Positions 20,161 to 31,696 of a DNA stretch of 64,000 bases are shown piece by piece (the first letter of the stretch is position 1; each line of letters starts with the position of its first letter). The stretch is from Oxytricha trifallax (Eukaryota > Ciliophora > Spirotrichea > Sporadotrichida > Oxytrichidae): assembly GCA_000711775.1 (NCBI GenBank), contig ARYC01001383.1:37553-101552 (forward strand), written 5' to 3'. A model generated the notes under the pieces. It ran no database searches, was not told where the DNA came from, and saw nothing but the letters and a program-made list of their open reading frames with translations. A program made the position numbers and the translations under genes.

Positions 20161-21960
20161 TTTATTGAAGTAGAAATTAGAGATTGGCAAAATATTATAG
20201 GTCGTAAATATCAATTTAACAAATAAATAAATAAACTTATTTGGAAGATTGTTTACTATCTTTTAAATGTAACTCTATTAATGATGAAAGGAAGTTAATC
20301 TAAAATTAATTTAATAATTAATATATAAAGAATAAAATTGGTATAATCATTTGTGTAATTATCTCAATAATAATAATTTTAATAAAATTAAATTCTCACA
20401 AATCCGTAATATTTTAAAAGAGATCTCTTAAGCTAATGAAATCAATTTTACAATTATAGTCATAAATTATTCTGGCCCAAGCAAAGTCACAAAGAGCAAG
20501 CAATACATTTAAAGAAAGAATCTATACCCTTCATTTTCGAAGACTTAGAGAGAGATTTAATATTCTTTTAAGTGAAGTTAATTAAGGAATAAACCTGAAT
20601 CTTAAACATGAGTCTATGATAAAATTTAGTCAAGATTTTACTTTAAATATAGCTTCATTTTTCACCATTCATAAATATTTAAGTAAATTTCATTAAATGC
20701 TACTAAACTAGATATATTTTTATCAAGATTGATAAATAATTTGCCAATAAATTCATAATAAACGATATGAATGAAAATTAATTGAACATTTATTTATGAA
20801 TCGATATTTCTAGACTTAAAAAGTTAAGAAAATCACTAAGACTAGTTAAAATGAATCAAAAATACCTTAAATTTCAAAATCGACTTTATAGTTAGAAGAG
20901 ACATCGAATTTATGGTAGTAATATGGCATATTTAATAATTTTATTGCAATAGAAAGAAAGTTTATAATCATTAGATTCAAAATTTTTTATAATATTTTGT
21001 TTATCTCCATATTGATTTAATTAATTATTTAATTTATATTATATTTAATATTTAAATTTAATTTGCATGCGTAGTCAAATTTCAAAATTTAGTTACACAC
21101 AAAACCCTTAACACATTAATATAAAGTCAACTATAGCTATATTATTGATAATTCTTATAAAATTTATATGTTTACAAAAGAACATTGTTAAGCACCCTAA
21201 TATCTCATATATAATAATTTATCATCTTCTATTTTAATTTAGAACATAGTTCTTAGAGTACTAAGAATTCTTTAAAGAATTTGTTAATTGTATCTAGATT
21301 TAAGTATACTCTATCTATGTTAGATTTAAGTGTATTCTATCTATGTTTGAATTCTTAATTATACTATATTTAAAGTGTGTGTATATCAATTTAGAAATTT
21401 AGATACATATAGAATTTTAATTAAAATGCTTAATATATACTAATAAAACACTCAAACATGCAGTTTAAGGCAATAGAGTTTTTAGCTGTCACTGAATGTG
21501 TTAAATCATGATATCTGAAAAGTGAAGAAAAGAATTTAAAATTGTGTTTCTTGAGATATTCTCATCTAAGTATTCCATAAACTTACTTCTTAAGATAAAA
21601 TTGACACAATAACATCATTATAAAATAAAAATGACAAAATTTTAACATAAAAAATTAAATAACTTACAATTTTAAGAGTGAGCTGAACAAAAGATATCAA
21701 GAAAGTTGGTGATGCCTATATATTACAAAGTAAGAATTCTAAAAAGAAATATAAGGCTCGAAAGTGAAAATTGTATTTCTGTATTCTGAAATTTTTAAAT
21801 TCAGAAAAGAGTTTGAACATGATACATAGAGAATTCGAACAAGATAGTTGGATAATTAATTTTAAAGCTGATGATCCTGAATAATTAACTCTGAAAGTAG
21901 GATCCGCCAGCTCAAAATTAAGCACAACAATAGAAAAATTAATTATTAACTACATCAGAG

Positions 21961-21963
<3 letters not shown>
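20161..21963. other. A+T-rich region without recognisable gene
   Basis: No coding segment that I can support. It contains two TATCTATGTT-type short repeats near 21310-21345. Confidence 0.45.

Positions 21964-22008
<45 letters not shown>
21964..22008. repeat. (ATA)n microsatellite
   Basis: About fifteen uninterrupted ATA units. It abuts the G+C-richer island that carries the next ORF. Confidence 0.95.
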
Positions 22009-22141
22009 TAACTCGCATCGAGGGGTCAAGCCCCCCTGAGCATAATCATTAAAAAAGGACAAGTCCTTTTGAAGGTGTGGCTGAGCCAACTTCTACCTGG
22101 TGCAGCAGTGTCCCTAGCAGGGCGCATGTGCTGATTAGTTT

Positions 22142-22753
22142 TCACTACGGTTTCATCTTAACACGACAGTCGTAAGCTACAACTGAAGGGTCGGGATCCT
22201 CATGTGCTAAGTAGTCATCCATTATGTCTATGTCAGCATTAACTTAGTAGTAGTTGGAGTGCTGATTCATGGTCAGATTCTGGTCAGATTTTAAAATGTA
22301 CCGAGCTGGACCTTAATTTGACGTCATAACTTAAGCTAGGTCAAGGTTAATGGGAACCTAGTTAATAGGAGAGTGAGGTCTGTAGTCCATGTTAACTCCG
22401 ACTCCGGGTTTAGAACGATAAGGAATGTGTATCGTTTGGTGTCGACGGGGTTAAGTGTCATTTTCTTCTTCTGGGTCCTCTTCTCCTAGGGTGACAGGGT
22501 CAGGCTTGTGTTTTTGTGACTTCCATCTTTTGACTTGGGATTAGTACTTAACCAAGTTTTTTCCAACTATGGGAAAGAAGAACTGGATGGAATCACGAAG
22601 GGCTTCCATTTGAGAGTTCAGGTATTATTGAACTAGCAGGCCAGCGAGACCACTAGTGGGTTGCCTCTTGAAACGGAGTTTGTTTGCAAGTAAGGTAATC
22701 CACTACCACGCAACTCTACGGACAGACTTTGGTTGAGTGTTAAAGTTCGTCAT
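22142..22753 (-). CDS. Intact 203-residue germline ORF, function unknown
   Basis: ATG at 22753 to TGA at 22142-22144, open throughout with at least nine TAA/TAG codons read as glutamine. It sits in a sharply bounded G+C-richer island (about 22016-22760) inside A+T-rich DNA. The N-terminus is basic with aromatics (RRVAWQWITLLANKLRFKRQ). The middle is an acidic patch (LGEEDPEEENDT). The C-terminus is Asp-rich (DIDIMDDYLAHEDPDPS) before a basic tail. No domain, signal peptide or membrane segment is recognised. A short hairpin (AAAGGACAAGTCCTTT, near 22053) lies beyond the stop. It could be a germline-limited gene, cargo of an unrecognised transposon, or a macronuclear-destined segment. Confidence 0.5.
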
Positions 22754-22760
22754 CTCGTAT

Positions 22761-23547
22761 ATTAAGTTGGATTCTAATTTAATAATTCAGAGATATATTA
22801 CAATTTTTAAAGTAATTATTATTAAATTTTACAAAAATATCAAACGATAAAGTTCATTTTATTAATCAAAGAACTAGATGACTTAGTAAAGATATATGAT
22901 GCAGTTTATATAAAAAAAACATGTAAATAAATAAAAATTTGATTTAACAAAAGATTAATGATGACTGCATAAATAATTGTAATTAGAAGAATTTGAATAG
23001 AAACTTTAGAAGATTGATAGGTGAGTTGTCATAATTCAGTAAACTATAAAATTTTAGTTTAAATCTCTTAATAAAGCATCTTCCTATGAAATTGTGCGCA
23101 GTGAGAATGATATTGGAAATATTAACTATAGAGGGTAATCTTAAGGTACAACTAAGTCTGATGTTAATTTTGTGTAGAATCAAGTTATGATAGTTATATC
23201 TAAATGTTTAGTACCTGTATAATATCATATTTATATTCTAAATAATTATTATATTTTAAAAATATAGAATCATTAATAAGGAGAAGTATATTTGATTTAA
23301 AATGCAACAAGAGATGTGAATATAATTTATACTAATTCTTATTACATAATTCAATTGTTCCATTACAAAGATAGGACCTAATAATAGCCTCTTATATTTT
23401 GTTATAAATACGAATCAAAACTCTTCATACTTATAATGTAAAAGTAATTATAAAACTATCACCATTTGATAATCTACTATAATCATGATTTATTGTATGT
23501 GATATATAATAACTTAATAATTCGATTAATTATAAATACTCTCTAAT
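22761..23547. other. A+T-rich region without recognisable gene
   Basis: Spacer between the 203-codon ORF island and the divergent TBE-like element. No terminal repeat of that element could be recognised here. Confidence 0.5.
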
Positions 23548-24444
23548 GAAACCCCAACTACACTCTAATATAAGGATAACATCTGGCGATATGTCTTGTT
23601 GCTGCGCTATGCGACCACTCAACCTAAAGCAGAGACGAAGCTGATGAATACAATTAAAAATGTTGCAAAGTTGCTAATGGTTTCAATCAGATTTGTCAAA
23701 AAAGTTTGCTAAGTTATGGAAAAACCCTAAAACTATGCCATGCAAGGAAAATCTTTGTGTAAGGGAATATTATAGGACCAACACATAAAGAGCATAATTA
23801 GTGAGCAGACACTAGATTAAAAAGGATTATCGCTCCAAACTCGATCCTCATTATTTCATAGAAAGTTCCTGTAATTTAAGGCTACTCCCTCCACACTTCA
23901 ATACATCTACAAGAAAAATAAGATTGAGTACAAAGTGATGAAATCACCTCATTCCCGAGCATGGTAAAGATTCACTCCATATAAGTGTAGAGATTTGAAA
24001 GATTTGCATCCCTTCAGGAAATGGTGACCATGGGCAAAAAAGTTATTTAAATTTACGAGGTCATATTTAAGCCATACCAAATTGAGCAGCACTCATGGGC
24101 TAGGCCCTACTATAATTAAAAGCTCCAAAAATAGGTCTAAAACTTAAGACTTTCGTTGCTATAGTCGGAATAAGCATGGAGTTCGGGTTTGATGGCTACT
24201 TCATTAAACCGAAGTCTATCAACTCACAAGACGTCTCTGCTATGGTTGAATATCTGCACTAAGGAACCAACAAACAAGCATAGTGATTTTCTGGGATAAT
24301 TTAAGATGCCACCATTGCAAGGCAGTACAAGAATAGATTAAATCTTATAACTGGCAGTGCCTCTATAACGTGCCATACTCGCCAGAGTACCATTTATAGA
24401 AGAGGTGTTTTTTCAAGTTAAGCACTTCTATAGACAAGAAGTGA
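23548..24444 (+). pseudogene. TBE-like transposase, diverged and dead
   Basis: Segments align in order with the TBE transposase: HIKSIISEQTL ... SLFHRKF parallels HIDYLINDKTL ... MFHRQF; YIYKKNKIEYK parallels IYQKNGISYK; then FVAIVGISMEFGFDGYFI, VIFWDNLRCHH (second aspartate) and NVPYSPEYHLQ. The first catalytic aspartate is replaced: the equivalent of HADEAVF reads IYEVIF. The final acidic residue after PYSPEY is also absent. Frame changes or TGA occur near 24024, 24150 and 24285, and no start codon is left. It converges on the '22-kDa' homologue, as in TBEs. Confidence 0.75.
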
Positions 24445-24672
24445 TAGGAATTAACTTCAAGTTAAGCGAGCCTGCTCACATTTAAATCAATAAAAGGGAA
24501 ATAGAGAGTATTTAAGGGGAAACAATTAAAAGAGTTATATCAAGGCATTTAAAAAATGAAAAGTTATATAAACCCCAAAAGATGCTAATAAAACACAGAA
24601 AATCAGTCTTTTTGAGAATTTCTCATTCCATGGTATTTTTTTCTGGCTCCCTTTCTTGATAAGTCTCCTGAG

Positions 24673-25376
24673 TCATGGTGACGTCCCCAAGCTGTCTGCT
24701 GACTGCTCTCTTACCTGACTTTTGATTAAATAGTCATCGAACGTAGTAGAGATTTCATTGTGCTTCCGTTTTTATTTATGAGAGCGAGGATTAGACTTCT
24801 ACTTGGACATGGCAAGGGCTTCCCCCTTTGACTCTAAAAAAATAACTAATTAATATATGAAACTAACTTGAGAAAAATGATTCATTTTCTAGCTACCTAT
24901 AGACATCGTCCTTTATTATATTTTTTTCTTTCTCTTCCTCAAGAGTGTCATTTAAGTTTCTGGATATGTTTGCATGCTTTATTAGCATTGATAGATAGTT
25001 AGTATGGAGAGTGCCTAACACTCCATAAAAATATTTTCTGTCAGGAAGAACATGATAGTCAGGGTAGTAGTTCATATGTTTTATTATTGATGAATCTTCT
25101 TGAGCCTGCTTGAATATATTCTAAACAGAAAGTTCTTCATAGTAAGGTACTTTCAGCTACAAGGTTCCCCTGATTTTAAGAGCAGTTTTTTTCCTGCTAA
25201 AAAGTCCTAGATGAACCTCATGGTGACATGGTCATCGTTGGGCAAAAGGTACCCCTCTAAATATATTAAAATAAGCATCTTTCTGTTGTATCTCAAAAAA
25301 TTAATCCAGTCATTTTTGGATCTAAAATTATTTTAGAACTGTCTCAAGTCATGGCTAGGACTTCCTGTCTTTCCAT
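24673..25376 (-). pseudogene. TBE '22-kDa' homologue with 34-nt intron, frameshifted
   Basis: Minus strand, possible start at 25376, TGA at 24673-24675. The core DRKYFYGVLGTLHTNYL matches ERNFFLGVLGTLEPEYL of TBE copy 1. Upstream, FIQDFLAGKK and VPYYEELSV keep the TBE order, but an A-run near 25190 shifts the frame and a TGA follows the first codons. Downstream, removing GTTAG...TTTTTTTAG (24834-24867) in phase 1 joins FFSK to SKGEALAMSK and keeps the frame to the end, at the same place as the intron inferred in TBE copy 1. The C-terminus is basic. Function unknown. Confidence 0.65.
24834..24867 (-). other. Probable 34-nt intron in the divergent '22-kDa' homologue
   Basis: Minus-strand GTTAG...TTTTTTTAG, phase 1, preceded by TTC TCA A as in TBE copy 1. 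The sequence is unrelated to the TBE intron, but position and phase are the same. Confidence 0.6.
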
Positions 25377-26406
25377 TGATCTATAATTTTATAATTAACT
25401 CTTAAAAGCTTAAAACGAATTCTTATAATTATTCTGACCTAATGTTTGATTCATAATTTTAAATTATGATACTATACTGTAATTCATGCTTGAGCAAAAC
25501 CTATACATGCTGGCCAGATTTTATAATTGTAATTTATAATTTGAAAGAAGTTTATATTAAAAGGTTCCCATTTTCAGGAATAATGAAAACTTAATCTTAA
25601 TATATAATTAATTAAACTAAGCTTCATCATAGGGTTCATGAATAAGATTTAAGAAATTTATATAACTTATTTTTATTTCACTCTATGTGAATTTATTCTT
25701 TTAGTATATGAAATATTAACTTACACTTTCATTGTAATTTGTTTATCCTAAGTTTTCACTCAAAAAATGTTGCTCATCCTAAGTTTTCACTCATTTTTTC
25801 TATAATTTATTTTTGATCAATAATCTCTGTTTAAAACTGATATAAACTATAATGCTATACTTAGTAATTGTTTAGCGTTAGTAAAGAAAGAAATTTTTTA
25901 TTGATGTTAAAGATAAATTTTACTTACTTTTAAAATATAGCTAAACCTTCTTGCCCATAGAATAACCATTTTTAAATTAAGAGATATCTACTCCTTTGAG
26001 AAATTGTACTTTAAGAAGAAATATTAATATAAAAATTTTTTTTAAGTAAATTAAAAATTATAATCAGTACCTATGACATTGTCATTACATGACATGCTAA
26101 TTAATTAACAAAGGTAAAATATTTATTATAATAAAATAATTATTAATAATTCTTGTTATTGTCATATAAATTATTAAGAATTTTTTTATTATATCGTATT
26201 AAATGAAATCATGAAAAAATGGTTTGTAAGCATGTGGGTGTATATCAAATTAAAAAGTCATAACCACCTTTGAGATTTTCTGCCTTAGTTTTTACTCCCA
26301 AAAAAATGCCCTACTAAGTTTTCACTCCTTAGAATATTCAAATCAACAACAAGATAAAGTAGCTTTAGAGTGAAATAACTACAGATAGAAATATATTATA
26401 TAACAA
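25377..26406. promoter_or_regulatory. Enlarged divergent intergenic region with paired 30-bp repeats
   Basis: About 1030 bp separate the two divergent genes, against about 565 bp in both TBE copies. Two pairs of the motif CCTAAGTTTTCACTC lie in it, with unit spacing of about 30 bp: 25746-25792 (exact) and 26282-26328 (degenerate). They bracket about 490 bp of A+T-rich DNA, roughly the excess length. This may be a small insertion with repeat-bearing ends, in a region that must also contain both promoters. Confidence 0.4.
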
Positions 26407-27375
26407 ATGCCAAAAAGATTGATAGAATAGAAAAACAAGGATTCTTCATAATACTTATGCAACTACTGTGAGACACCCACTACTCATGAGAGCTTAAATT
26501 CACTGGAACTCCATCAATCCAATTATCATAGAAAGGCCCATTAGACAGCAAGAAATGCAATAAAACTAAAAGAACGCACATGTCAATACTGCAATAAGGA
26601 TATGAAAAGGGCACTTAATTGCGAGAGACACGAAAATAAATGCAAAAAACCCATCAAAGAAAAAGTATAAGACTTAAAAAGATATGACAGTAGTACTCAT
26701 GAATTTCCAGAAGGTCATGCGAAAGTTGAGACAGAGATTTAAGAAGCTATAGAAAATACACTAAACAACATACAGTATAATAAGAGAACCAGTCATATTC
26801 TAAGGAGATGTGAGGGATTATAAAATGTGGAAACTACTTGCAAAAGACGCTATGCAAAGATACTAATAATTTACGAAGTCGTAGAGATGGACCCTGCCTA
26901 TAGAATAAAATAAGGAGCTCTTTATGATACGGTCTCTGACGAGGAAATTCTCAAAATGCCTATAGAATTTATGCAAAAAAAAGGAATACTCATTATGTGG
27001 TTTGTGAACCAAAAGATAGAAGTAGCAAGATAAATCATGAAAGATCACGGCTATGATGAAGTAGAGAAAGGGGAGTGGATTAAACTTACAAAAAATCAGA
27101 AATTGCACAAAGGATCTGGCATATTCACTGATCACAATAACGAGAGCTTTCTTATAGGCAAAAAGGGTTGCATGACCGACATGCTCAAGTTCCATGTTAC
27201 CGATAATGTCATCTACTCAAAAGTTAAAAAGCACTCCGAAAAGCCCTAGCAAATATATGACTTTATTCAGCAAATGGCTCCAGATAGTCTCAATTAAGAA
27301 GTATTCGCGAGACCAAAGAACATAAGACATAATTTCACTTCTTTTGGTAACCACTTGGAACAGAAAGAGACATGA
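26407..27375 (+). CDS. Zinc-finger MT-A70 methyltransferase (N6-adenine type), intact
   Basis: 322 codons from ATG 26407 (MPKRLIEQKNKD) to TGA 27373-27375, uninterrupted, with ten TAA/TAG read as glutamine. Residues 18-41: a C2H2 finger (C18-x2-C21, H36-x4-H41). Residues 59-79: a C2HC finger (C59-x2-C62, H75-x3-C79). From about residue 155 an MT-A70 domain: DPAY at 162-165 where the family has DPPW, then DEEILKMPIEFMQKKGILIMW, the GYDEVEKGEWIK block, ESFLIGKKG, HSEKP at 276-280, then IYDFIQQMAP, EVFARPKN and FGNHLE. MT-A70 enzymes methylate adenine N6 in RNA or, in ciliates, DNA, using S-adenosylmethionine. The altered second proline leaves activity uncertain. It sits where TBEs have the finger-plus-kinase gene. 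Confidence 0.88.
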
Positions 27376-30279
27376 CCTATGGAAAATATTAAACTAGCAG
27401 TTTTTGTATATAATTAATAATTGAAATAATAAGTTTTAATAATTATATATCATGAATATTAAATTATAAATAAAATTTTAATAATTAAGATTTTGAGAAA
27501 TATTAAAAATACATGAAACAGATATTCATAAAATAAGTTACCATCACAAATAAAAAAAGCATTAACATAATAGTTTATTTTTTTTATTAATATATTAAAT
27601 AATTTTGAATAGTCTATAGCAAAAAATAGTTCCATTGTTAAAAAAGCTTATGATTTATATGTTTATTTACCTTGAATATAGTAAGTAATTGTAAATGGTA
27701 TTTGATTTCTGAATAATCAACTTTTTATATATTTCTTAAATCTATAAATTAAAATAGATATATTACGATTGTTAAGAAAAGCTTAAGGGTATGATGATGA
27801 GTGGAGGGTCATTCAGTCATAATATTTACAGAACTTGAAATTAAAATAAATATGTAAAGACATGTTTATGGAGCTGATTTAGTAAATTGCATAAACTCTT
27901 AATAAGTATCATTAATTTAGTTCCTAAGAACTAAAAATTATTATATTAATCGTATTGAAAAAAATATAAAAAACTAATGTTGAACTACAAGAACGACCTT
28001 AATATCTATAGGACAAAAATGAAAATTTATAATATATTGATAGTATTATTTTTTATTATTGCTATTAATTTTCATTGCAATTCTCATCCATGAGTCTTTT
28101 TTATTGATATCGAAATTCGGTAAGCTGAAAACCTTTCTATAATATTAAAAATATAAAGTTAATTGATCTGTGAACTTTTATTGATAATTTTTATCTTGAA
28201 CGTTCATTTATCTTATCTAAGTTTATATCTATTTGTTTTTAGTTTATTATTTTTCTAGGACTGTTGCTTAAAATAATCATATAAATTTCTTCTTCCCAAA
28301 TCTAAAGAGTAAGTAGAATGTCTCTAATCTAAGAGAATCTAACTTTAAAAAATGTATGCAATAATGCTCATTAATTTCTTAATTAATAAACTACTATGCA
28401 GCTTCTTATTAAGCTTTATACTCATAGATTAGATTTCAATTTGAAATATTTATTTCCTGGAATCAATCTAGTCAATTGTTTACATATAAATAATAAGATT
28501 TGTTATTTAATTACTAATCAATAACTTATTGGATTCAGATTTTTAAGTAGATTAGATAACTCATTTTTTATAAATTAATTGTGATATTATAAATCCCTTG
28601 TGCAATAGCATTTTAGAAATTTAAGACTTGCTTAAGCTTTGAATCAAAAGAACAAGAGATTTATAGAATCTTCATATATATTTAAAATTTAAAATATATC
28701 AATTTATCACTTTTTAATAATTTTTATATTAAAAAGCATTTTAGTCATTAAAATTCCCTCAAATTATATTAAAAGTCAAATTTATAAAGTTATCCCCAAA
28801 AATTAGTTTCTTTTAGAATCTTAAAAGGTTAGTTTTAATGTTTTTGATCAATTAAATTCTCTATACATATAATATTATAAATTATTATTAATTTACTCTT
28901 TTCAATTAATTTATAAAATATGTTTGTGCATATTCAAATCTTTTAAAACATAGTGATATCCTATTTCTTATATATATATATAAGCTCAAGTATTAAGTAA
29001 AAATAAAACATTTATTATACAAAATGTTGAATAATGATCTGAATTTAGTTAATTAGTGGGAAATTTTTTATTATAAATATCTATATAAATATAATAACTA
29101 AAAAGCTCTTTATTCAGTGATTACAATTAAAGATTGGTTCAAATAAAGAATTAGTTACTTCAGTTAAATTATTAAATTAAATTGTAAATTAAATAAATAC
29201 TATTTTATAAAAATTTAAATTTTGATAGACTAACATTATAAAATTATCGAAAATTACTATGTTTAAAGTTAGGTCTAGTTATATACAAACTTAAATATTT
29301 TAAACTTTCATGCTATACACAATTAAATCAACATAATAAATTGAAAGCTTCAATATATTTTTATATAAATATAAAATTATATATCTTTTAGAAAAGTTAT
29401 TTGATGCTTTAAATATCAAATAATAAAAATATTATAATTTAATAAGTTTATCAAGCAAAATATAAATAGATATAAATAAAAAGTTGTTAAGCAATTTAAT
29501 ATAATATAAATTTGACTATAATGGAATAAAAAATAATAGATTTGTCAATCTAATAAATATGAGGAGTAAAATATAGCGATATATAATTAAATTCTATAAG
29601 CTGATAATTAATTTAGAAAAAAAAGTTTGTGATTATAAAATAAGGTTGCTTAAAAGGTATCAAAAGATGTACAATCTGAAGCATTTTTGCAATATCTAAT
29701 TATTGATGAATTATTAAAATCTCTCAATAAATTTATGATATCGCAAAATTAATATTAAAATTTGAATTATTTTATCAATATAATTGGTTAACAGGAATTT
29801 ATGGAATAATGGATTTGAAATAAAGAATTTGGGAAATAATGACTTAACAAGTTAATATAAAAAAAAGAAAAATCTCTAGAATAGTAAATGGGATAGTGTT
29901 AAAATGAAACAAGTAAATATAAGTAATAAAAATATTTAAAAGCAAAGAAAAGAAACTTTAATTTCCAAATGCACAACAGCAAGGGTTAAACTCGAGAGTC
30001 ATAAAAAAATAAAGAATTTTATAAAATATAATAAAATTTCATAAATTTATACAAAATAATGACAATCTAGTGAAAAAACTTTCATATATCGAGCATTCAC
30101 CTCAAAAGTGGTCTAGTATAAAATCACTTTTACCTATGAAGGACCTCTAACAACAATTATAAGAGTCTAAATTCATTATAAGACCAATATCACCTTCATC
30201 TTAATCCGTCGACACTTTATTATGATTGTTCGAGATTATATTAAAATTTTATAATTTTCCATTTTAATTTTTTAAATAA
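27376..30279. other. Long A+T-rich region without recognisable gene
   Basis: No coding segment, repeat family or RNA gene recognised. It includes a TA-rich stretch near 28970-28982. Confidence 0.5.
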
Positions 30280-31696
30280 CATAAGTTTTTTATTTTTTTA
30301 GCATAGTCAAATATCTCTTATATTAATTATATCTGAATCATCGACATCTCTCAATGCTTTAAATTTTTTTTTCCAACAAAATTTCTTCTTTTTATGAATT
30401 TATCTTCTTTTAGGTAAGTTTAATAGTGGTTGAATGGTCATTGTGACTTCCTCATCTTTGCGCTTTTAACAATCTTTAGTTTTTCGACTTGCAGATTATT
30501 TACCTGAGGTTTTATCTAAAAGTGTATTGCACTGAAGATTTTTTCTCAGACAATTTGACTGCGAAATAGGTTGGAGCTATTAAGAATCTATAGAATATTG
30601 TTCTCTATTATCTATTCTACCTTCACAACTGTTGTTCTTCTTATTTCTATCGCTGAATACTCCATTTCTAATACTTTTGACCTATTGTTTATTATGCCTT
30701 AAAGTTAGATTTCTTCTTCCTAAAACCCTGAAGCACCACTCAGGGATACACAGCAATATCTATTTATCTTTCTGCCTTTGGATCATGCATTTATTATGCG
30801 AGTTTTATTATCTGAGAGTTTATACCAACTCAACTTCACTGATATATTTACAACTCTCTCAATTTTAGTACTTTTAAATATAGCTCAGTATAACACTGTG
30901 TCTTGAAGATTCTCGACTGTCACACCTCTAATTATAAAGATAAACAGAAATGGTTTTTTTATAGCGATCTCTAAATAATAAAATGCATAGAAAAAGGTAT
31001 TACACATCTTTTTCAGGTTACTAAGGATGCTAAAATTCCTTTTCCTCTGATTTTTTTAAGTTTTTCACTAGGATTAATAGCAATTATAATAAGGGGATCA
31101 CACTGAGCTCTAATGGAATTCCTCTATTTTTAGAAATTTTCTAATTTAGCACTCTCGCCACATATAGTGATTCCTAGAGTATCCAAGAGCCTCTCTCTGC
31201 CCAAAAGGCATTATTGAACTACCCAATATTTTAAAGACTTGAAAGAAATTTGTTAGTTTTATAGCATATTAGGGCATTAAAGTATCAATTTATAAGGTAT
31301 CCATCCCGTTATCTTAATATGTTAATTTCTAAACCAAGGTATCGTTTTAAATCGACAATCGTCTAATCATCGTAGTCTTCATCTAAAGCTTCTCAATTAG
31401 TTTTCTTGCTATTTATTCGAAGGGAAGAGCTTTCTCATCGCTTTGATTTCAATTTGTATTTTTAGATAGCTTACATGTTTCTTTATGGTTTCTGAGTCAA
31501 GAATCGCTTCATCTATTGCATAGATGTCCTTAGATTGGGTGCAATTGCTGTATAAGATTTCGAGTAGACTCTTAAAGCATTCATGGAAGATTGAGGCAGG
31601 CAGTGATTGAATGGTATGAAACTTTGAGGCCAGGAGCAGGATCGAGGGTTACAACCTAGCCAAAGAGAAGGAAAGGCTTTTCTTTATCGATGACAT
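30280..31696 (-). pseudogene. Broken minus-strand gene, function unknown
   Basis: Reading leftward from an ATG at 31696, a ~117-codon segment is open (MSSIKKSLSFSLARLQPS ... YAIDEAILDSETIKKHVSYL). The protein-like text then continues in another frame (ALDEDYDDQTIVDLKRYLGL), then near 31200-31010 (CLLGRERLLDTLGITICGES), near 30770-30560 (MEYSAIEIRRTTVVKVEQII) and a basic tail near 30550-30310 (KRKDEEVTMTIQPLLNLPKR). TAA/TAG act as glutamine. At least five frame changes separate the pieces. This could be a decayed gene or a real gene cut by internal eliminated sequences. No family recognised. Confidence 0.4.

Larger units (their letters stand above)
23548..27375 (+). mobile_element. Divergent TBE-like element carrying an MT-A70 methyltransferase
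   Basis: Three genes in the TBE order and orientation: transposase (plus), '22-kDa' homologue (minus), third gene (plus). The first two are clear but distant relatives of the TBE proteins. The third keeps zinc fingers but has an MT-A70 methyltransferase where TBEs have a protein kinase. Boundaries given are those of the coding parts. I see no inverted repeats, only GAAACCCCAACTAC at 23548, which might be the remnant of a C4A4 end. The transposase is dead, so the element is old, yet the methyltransferase frame is intact. Confidence 0.75.

Noticed and set aside
26863-27195. 110-codon minus-strand frame (MELEHVGHATLF...)
   Set aside because: It is antisense to the MT-A70 domain, whose homology and intact frame are on the plus strand.
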